Source: Vibrio marisflavi CECT 7928 (GTDB lineage Bacteria; Pseudomonadota; Gammaproteobacteria; Enterobacterales; Vibrionaceae). From it: a stretch of 64,000 nucleotides of DNA. Shown here in pieces: positions 59,322 to 64,000 of the stretch (position 1 is the first letter of the stretch; each line of letters begins with the position of its first letter). A model generated the notes under the pieces. The model was not told where the DNA came from. It searched no databases and saw only the letters and a list, made by a program, of their open reading frames with translations. A program made the translations under genes and the position numbers. The stretch spans positions 1,984,001 to 2,048,000 of the forward strand of contig NZ_CAKLDM010000002.1 in NCBI RefSeq assembly GCF_921294215.1. The letters run 5' to 3'.

Positions 59322-59918
59322 TTACAGTTGAACACCAGAGAAAGACATAAAGCCTAACGCCATAAGACCTACAGTAATAAACGTGATACCTAGACCACGT
59401 AGACCTGGAGGTACGTCAGAGTACTTCATCTTCTCACGAATGCCCGCAAGAGCAACAATCGCTAGCATCCAACCGACACCAGAACCAAAACCGTATACGA
59501 CCGACTCCGCAAAGTTATAATCACGCTGAACCATGAACGAAACGCCACCAAATATGGCACAGTTTACGGTAATCAATGGAAGGAAGATTCCGAGAGCGTT
59601 GTATAGCGGTGGAAAGAAGCGGTCTAGAATCATTTCTAAGATCTGAACCAACGCCGCGATAACACCGATAAAAGTAATGAAGTTTAGGAAGCTTAGATCC
59701 ACACCTTCAATTAACGCGTTCTCTTTCAGTACGTGGTTATAAACCAGCTCATTCACTGGTACCGCTAAGGTAAGTACTACCGTAACCGCGACACCTAGGC
59801 CGAATGCTGTTTTAACTTTTTTCGATACAGCCAGGAAAGTACACATTCCTAGGAAGAAGGCTAAAGCCATGTTCTCAAGGAAAATAGACTTAACAAGCAA
59901 GCTAATATAATGTTCCAT
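59322..59918 (-). CDS. nqrE: Na+-translocating NADH:quinone reductase subunit E
   Basis: NqrE is a 198-residue membrane subunit with six helices. With NqrD it forms the symmetrical pair that holds the buried iron centre, through cysteines in [10 protein letters not shown] and [10 protein letters not shown]. The protein is nearly the standard 198-residue length. It starts 33 bases upstream of nqrF, on the same operon. Confidence 0.97.
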   Translation of the reverse strand: MEHYISLLVKSIFLENMALAFFLGMCTFLAVSKKVKTAFGLGVAVTVVLTLAVPVNELVYNHVLKENALIEGVDLSFLNFITFIGVIAALVQILEMILDRFFPPLYNALGIFLPLITVNCAIFGGVSFMVQRDYNFAESVVYGFGSGVGWMLAIVALAGIREKMKYSDVPPGLRGLGITFITVGLMALGFMSFSGVQL

Positions 59919-59925
59919 GGCGACT

Positions 59926-60555
59926 TTACTCCTTCGCTTCTACTTGTTCTGGTTTAATCGTACGGATAACCCAGATAAGGAAACCGATTAGGAAGAAGGC
60001 AGAAGGTGCTAGAAGCATTAAGCCATTCGGCTCATACCAACCACCGTTTTTAGTCAGCGGTAAGATTTCCAGACCAAATAGTTTACCAGAACCTAGTAAC
60101 TCTCTGAAAAAACCAACGGTTAGAAGAACGAAGCCATAGCCCAAACCGTTCGCAATGCCGTCAATGAAAGATGGCAATGGAGGCGACTTCATAGCGTAAG
60201 CTTCTGCACGGCCCATTACGATACAGTTAGTAATGATCAAGCCGACAAATACCGATAGTTGTTTCGATATCTCAAACAGATAGGCCTTTAACACCTCATC
60301 TACTACGATAACCAAAGAAGCGATGATTGCCATCTGAACGATGATACGTACGCTGTTTGGAATATGATTACGTATAAGAGATACAAAAAGGTTAGAAAAC
60401 GCTGTAACAAAGCACACCGCTATCGTCATTACAAATGCAGTTTCCAACTTAGTTGTAACCGCAAGAGCCGAACAAACACCCAATACTTGCAATGCAATCG
60501 GGTTGTTATCCAGAACTGGAGCAAGCAGGCTCTTTTTCAAAGTCTCACTAGCCAT
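59926..60555 (-). CDS. nqrD: Na+-translocating NADH:quinone reductase subunit D
   Basis: NqrD, 209 residues and six helices, is the homologue of NqrE in inverted topology. Cysteines in [11 protein letters not shown] and [17 protein letters not shown] would bind the shared iron centre. The end is seven bases before nqrE and the start overlaps the nqrC stop by eight bases. Confidence 0.97.
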   Translation of the reverse strand: MASETLKKSLLAPVLDNNPIALQVLGVCSALAVTTKLETAFVMTIAVCFVTAFSNLFVSLIRNHIPNSVRIIVQMAIIASLVIVVDEVLKAYLFEISKQLSVFVGLIITNCIVMGRAEAYAMKSPPLPSFIDGIANGLGYGFVLLTVGFFRELLGSGKLFGLEILPLTKNGGWYEPNGLMLLAPSAFFLIGFLIWVIRTIKPEQVEAKE

Positions 60556-61321
60556 TATTTAACTCTCCATTTCTTACTTTCGCTAAGAAAGGACCATAAC
60601 CTAGGTTTCCAAGCCAAAAGTCGAACGTGTGCTGAACACCGTTACTCGTCAATGTTGCACCAGACAGTGCGTCGACATCGTGAGTTGAACCTTCAGGTGC
60701 ACCACCTTTTACCACTTTGATTGCTGGCTTAAAGTTAGCGTCATACAACTTCTTGCCAACAAACTGAGCACGCCAAGTAGGGTTTTCTACTTCGCCACCA
60801 AGTCCTGGAGTTTCCCCTTGTTGGTAATAAGTTAGGCCTGTAACTGTGTCACCATCAGTTTTAACCGCAACAAACGCGTACATCATTGACCAAAGGCCAG
60901 TACCGTTGATTGGCAGGATGACTCTAGTAACTTTTCCTTCTTGTTTAACAAGATAAACAACACCTGTATTTGCACGTCGACCGATTTTGGCTACGTCCTC
61001 TGCAGGTGTTAGTTTGATTGAGGTAGCAGGATCTTTTGCCGCTTTTTGCTCGTCAAAGTTCGCTGCATCACCTTTTTCAAAGCTACCAGTTTTAAAATCA
61101 ATAAGGCGAGGTTCGATATATTTACCAAAAAGTTCTGGAACCGACCCTTTTTCTGTAATGCCTGCAACTTCAAGAATTTTCGTCTGTCTATCCAAGACAG
61201 CGTTTTCTTTTTGTTTACTACGCAGGCCGACTGCTGCTACCGATACGATAATCGAGCATACTAAGCTCAATATAATGACAACGAGCAGCGTCTTTTTAAT
61301 GCTATCGTTATTGCTTGCCAT
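60548..61321 (-). CDS. nqrC: Na+-translocating NADH:quinone reductase subunit C
   Basis: NqrC is a 257-residue subunit with one N-terminal helix ([20 protein letters not shown]) and a periplasmic FMN domain. The covalent FMN is carried by Thr in [15 protein letters not shown] near residue 225, the S(T)GAT site modified by ApbE. ATG 61321 matches the family start [11 protein letters not shown]; the frame begins three codons earlier. It overlaps the nqrB end. Confidence 0.97.
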   Translation of the reverse strand: MASNNDSIKKTLLVVIILSLVCSIIVSVAAVGLRSKQKENAVLDRQTKILEVAGITEKGSVPELFGKYIEPRLIDFKTGSFEKGDAANFDEQKAAKDPATSIKLTPAEDVAKIGRRANTGVVYLVKQEGKVTRVILPINGTGLWSMMYAFVAVKTDGDTVTGLTYYQQGETPGLGGEVENPTWRAQFVGKKLYDANFKPAIKVVKGGAPEGSTHDVDALSGATLTSNGVQHTFDFWLGNLGYGPFLAKVRNGELNNG

Positions 61322-62555
61322 AGCGCCCAAGTCTCCGCTTGATGTTCTTCTCTATAACCACGTGGTCAAACAGTGGTGCAAATAAGTTTGCGAATAGAAT
61401 CGCCAGCATCATTCCTTCTGGATAAGCTGGGTTAACTACGCGTACCATGACACACATTGCACCAATCAAGATTCCGTATGCCCACTTACCTTTATCAGTA
61501 AAGGATGCTGATACAGGGTCTGTCGCCATAAAGAACATACCAAATGCAAAGCCACCAAGAACCATGTGCCAGTACCAAGGCATGCTAAACATTGGGTTTG
61601 TATCTGAACCAATAACGTTAAACATAGTCGATACAGCAATCATACCGATCATAACGCCAGCAATAATGCGCCAAGATGCAATGCCCATGTAGACAATAAA
61701 TGCAGCGCCAATCGCAAGTGCGATAAACGATACTTCACCAATTGAACCTGGAATATTACCGATGAACGCATCCATCCAAGTAATAGTGTGGCCTGTCACA
61801 TTGTCAACTAGCGCGCCATGACCACCTTGAGACCATTGGCTCAAAGGAGTTGCACCAGAGAAACCGTCAGCAGCAGTCCAAACTAAATCGCCTGAGATTT
61901 GTGCCGGATAAGCAAAGAACAGGAATGCACGCCCAGCAAGTGCCGGGTTGAGGAAGTTACGCCCTGTACCACCGAAAATTTCTTTTGCTACAACAACACC
62001 AAAGGTAATACCTAGTGCCGCTTGCCAAAGAGGCAGTGTTGGTGGAACAATCAGAGCAAATAGGATTGAAGTAACGAAGAAGCCTTCATTTACCTCATGC
62101 TTACGCACCATACAGAACAAGACTTCCCAGAAACCACCGACGAGGAATACCGTCAGGTAGATAGGCAAGAAGTAGGTTGCACCGAGTACCAGCTTACTGC
62201 CCCACCCGGCATCTGCAGCCATTGTTCCGCCGAGCATTTCGGTAAACCAATAGTGCCAGTCACCACTTACAATATCCGCAAGTTGTTGACCAGAATATAA
62301 GTGGTTCAATGCAGCAATAGCTTGACCACCAGCGTTGTACATTCCCCAGAACATTGCAGGGAAAACCGCTAGCCAAACCATAATCATGATACGTTTTAAG
62401 TCAACGCTATCACGGACATGTGAGCCCGTTTTTGTCACTGTTCCCGGTGTATAAAATAGCGTTGCTGCCGCTTCATACAAGGCAAACCATTTCTCATGCT
62501 TACCGCCCGGTTCGAAGTGGTGCTCAATATCTTCTATAAACTTTTTAAGGCCCAT
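61308..62555 (-). CDS. nqrB: Na+-translocating NADH:quinone reductase subunit B
   Basis: NqrB is the large membrane subunit carrying the sodium channel, quinone site, riboflavin and a covalent FMN. The 415-residue protein starts at ATG 62555 ([18 protein letters not shown]), the standard start and length. [10 protein letters not shown] near residue 236 is the ApbE modification site. [18 protein letters not shown] and [20 protein letters not shown] are conserved membrane segments. The frame's 12 extra upstream codons overlap nqrA and are rejected. Confidence 0.98.
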   Translation of the reverse strand: MGLKKFIEDIEHHFEPGGKHEKWFALYEAAATLFYTPGTVTKTGSHVRDSVDLKRIMIMVWLAVFPAMFWGMYNAGGQAIAALNHLYSGQQLADIVSGDWHYWFTEMLGGTMAADAGWGSKLVLGATYFLPIYLTVFLVGGFWEVLFCMVRKHEVNEGFFVTSILFALIVPPTLPLWQAALGITFGVVVAKEIFGGTGRNFLNPALAGRAFLFFAYPAQISGDLVWTAADGFSGATPLSQWSQGGHGALVDNVTGHTITWMDAFIGNIPGSIGEVSFIALAIGAAFIVYMGIASWRIIAGVMIGMIAVSTMFNVIGSDTNPMFSMPWYWHMVLGGFAFGMFFMATDPVSASFTDKGKWAYGILIGAMCVMVRVVNPAYPEGMMLAILFANLFAPLFDHVVIEKNIKRRLGRYGKQ

Positions 62556-62560
62556 TCGAA

Positions 62561-63901
62561 TTACCCTTCCTTCTCGATTGTATCTAGGCACTCACGAAGT
62601 AGTGGACCATACTCGTACTTGCCTGGGCACACGAAAGTACACAATGCGAGATCTTCTTCATCCAGCTCAAGTGCACCTAAACGTTGAGCGCTGTCTGTAT
62701 CGCCAGCACAAAGGTCACGGAGCAACAAGGTTGGTTCCATATCTAAAGGCATCACTTTTTCATAGTTACCAATTGGCACCATTGCACGATCACTACCATT
62801 GGTAGACGTCGTCATATTGAATAGCTGACCTTTGAATAGATGCCCTAGGAATGAACGCGTAACAGAGAACCTGTTTTTACCCGGCATTGCCCAGCCGAAT
62901 AGTTCTTTGTCACGGCCTTCTCTCAATACAGACACTTGTAGGTGATAGCGACCAAGATAGTTGTGAGGACCTGTAGCTTCAGTACCAGTCAGTACAGAGC
63001 CTGAGATAACTCGAACCTCACCATTCATTAGCTCACCGTCAGTAAGATCGCTAAGGTTAGCTCCAACTTGAGTACGGATTAACCTAGGATTATTTACCAC
63101 TGGCCCTGCCATCGATACCACACGATCTGTGAACAGCTCACCAGTCAAAAATAACTGTCCAACTGCAATCACATCTTGATAGTTAATACTCCAAGCTACA
63201 TTTTCAGCATTTACCGGATAAAGGAAATGCATGTGAGTACCAACAAGACCGGCAGGATGCGGACCATTGAACGAATGCTCTTCTACTTTCGAGCTAGAAG
63301 AGTTAGGTAAACTTTTATCTGCTTTGCAGACATATACTTTTTCTTCTGTCAGAGCTGACAGTACATCAAGACCAGCGCGGAACGCTTTAGCTTGCTCGTT
63401 AATAAACAGCTCAGGATCTGCAGCTAACGGATTGGTATCCATTGCTGTAACAAAGATAGCTTTTGTTGAAGAATCTATTGCTGGAACCTTGCTAAATGGA
63501 CGAGTACGCAGTGAAGTCCAAAGTCCTGATTCAACAAGCTGAGAAACAACTACTGAACGGTCTAAGCCCGCCAGCTCGTTTTCTTCATACTTGTCAAACG
63601 TCACTTGCTCATCACCTGACACTTCAATCACTACAGATTGAAGGACACGCTTTGCGCCGCGATTTACTTCGACAACTTTACCGCTTGCTGGAGAAGTAAA
63701 TTTCACTCCTGGGTTCTTTTTGTCTTCAAAAAGAACTTGGGCTTTCTTTACGTCATCCCCGACTCGGACATGCATTGTTGGGCGCATACCCACGTACTCT
63801 TCGCCTAGCAAGGCGACTTTTTTGATGGCTTTGCCATCATCAATCACCTGAGAAGGAGCTCCTGCTATTGGAAGGTCCAATCCCTTTTTTATTGTAATCA
63901 T
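62561..63901 (-). CDS. nqrA: Na+-translocating NADH:quinone reductase subunit A
   Basis: NqrA is the 446-residue soluble subunit that contributes to the quinone site and has no cofactor of its own. It starts [19 protein letters not shown] at ATG 63901, the known start; an in-frame GTG at 63913 is rejected. [21 protein letters not shown] is its biotinyl-like domain, and [16 protein letters not shown] closes it. It leads the nqr operon. Confidence 0.98.
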   Translation of the reverse strand: MITIKKGLDLPIAGAPSQVIDDGKAIKKVALLGEEYVGMRPTMHVRVGDDVKKAQVLFEDKKNPGVKFTSPASGKVVEVNRGAKRVLQSVVIEVSGDEQVTFDKYEENELAGLDRSVVVSQLVESGLWTSLRTRPFSKVPAIDSSTKAIFVTAMDTNPLAADPELFINEQAKAFRAGLDVLSALTEEKVYVCKADKSLPNSSSSKVEEHSFNGPHPAGLVGTHMHFLYPVNAENVAWSINYQDVIAVGQLFLTGELFTDRVVSMAGPVVNNPRLIRTQVGANLSDLTDGELMNGEVRVISGSVLTGTEATGPHNYLGRYHLQVSVLREGRDKELFGWAMPGKNRFSVTRSFLGHLFKGQLFNMTTSTNGSDRAMVPIGNYEKVMPLDMEPTLLLRDLCAGDTDSAQRLGALELDEEDLALCTFVCPGKYEYGPLLRECLDTIEKEG

Positions 63902-64000
63902 ACGCACTTGCACTAATTTTTGTAGAATAAAGATCTTTATAATTGCGTAATGTTAGACACGACATCAGTGTCTGATTCTGACTATTCACAAGCCAGAATT
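63902..64000. other. nqr upstream region, cut by the window edge
   Basis: This holds the nqr promoter. An inverted repeat AGACAC/GTGTCT with a 7-base spacer (about 63955-63973) lies about 55 bases before the nqrA start, and a T-rich -10-like TATTCT lies about 25 bases before it. No gene can be called; the upstream neighbour is outside the window. Confidence 0.4.

Overview
The window is a core chromosomal segment of a gammaproteobacterium, almost certainly a Vibrio or close relative. The evidence is the complete Na+-translocating NADH:quinone reductase operon (nqrABCDEF with nqrM and apbE), crl beside frsA and gpt, a MltD with three LysM repeats, yaeH, a YggN-like gene, and protein sequences that read as vibrio-type orthologues throughout. 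About 62 protein genes fill the 64 kb with short gaps. I saw no tRNA, rRNA, insertion sequence, prophage or CRISPR array. Species was not determined.

Layout. (1) 1-1.6 kb: end of purM and purN (purine synthesis). (2) 1.6-13.4 kb: a glutamine amidotransferase, gmhA, fadE behind a FadR operator, a TIGR03503-like membrane protein, dnaQ and rnhA divergent, a YafS-like methyltransferase, gloB, mltD, a YafD-like phosphoesterase, glnB and a small cytochrome c. (3) 13.4-34.3 kb, all minus strand: rpsB-tsf-pyrH-frr-uppS-cdsA-ispC-rseP-bamA-skp-lpxD-fabZ-lpxA-lpxB-rnhB-dnaE-accA-tilS. This is the conserved translation, isoprenoid, phospholipid, outer-membrane assembly and lipid A block. It is cut by several terminator hairpins, and fabZ has its own promoter. 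(4) 34.6-39.6 kb: map and glnD on the plus strand, a methyltransferase, yaeH. (5) 39.7-47.1 kb, minus strand: nrdR-ribD-ribE, then ribH-nusB, thiL-pgpA, and proB-proA. ribBA, which I expect between ribE and ribH in vibrios, is absent; a terminator and a fresh promoter lie there instead. (6) 47.2-51 kb, minus strand: frsA, crl, and a purine permease-gpt unit behind a probable PurR operator. (7) 51.2-51.6 kb: an unlisted small transcript with promoter, 28-codon ORF with strong Shine-Dalgarno, C-rich stretch and terminator. It resembles the dual-function RNA VcdRP of V. cholerae. (8) 51.8-56.6 kb: pepD, a DUF2884 protein, dinB with a LexA box, and a double-receiver diguanylate cyclase. (9) 56.6-63.9 kb: nqrABCDEF-apbE-nqrM, which encodes the sodium pump, the flavin transferase that attaches FMN to NqrB and NqrC, and the iron-site maturation factor.

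Functionally the segment ties envelope synthesis (lpx, bam, skp, uppS, cdsA, gmhA) to replication and translation, adds nitrogen sensing (glnB and glnD encode PII and its modifying enzyme), and ends with sodium-based bioenergetics. The most interesting non-textbook element is the small RNA/small protein locus at 51262-51588. Start codons were moved inward from the longest reading frame wherever a better Shine-Dalgarno, family length or known N-terminus argued for it; this is stated entry by entry. All identifications rest on recognition of sequence and motifs; no database search was run.
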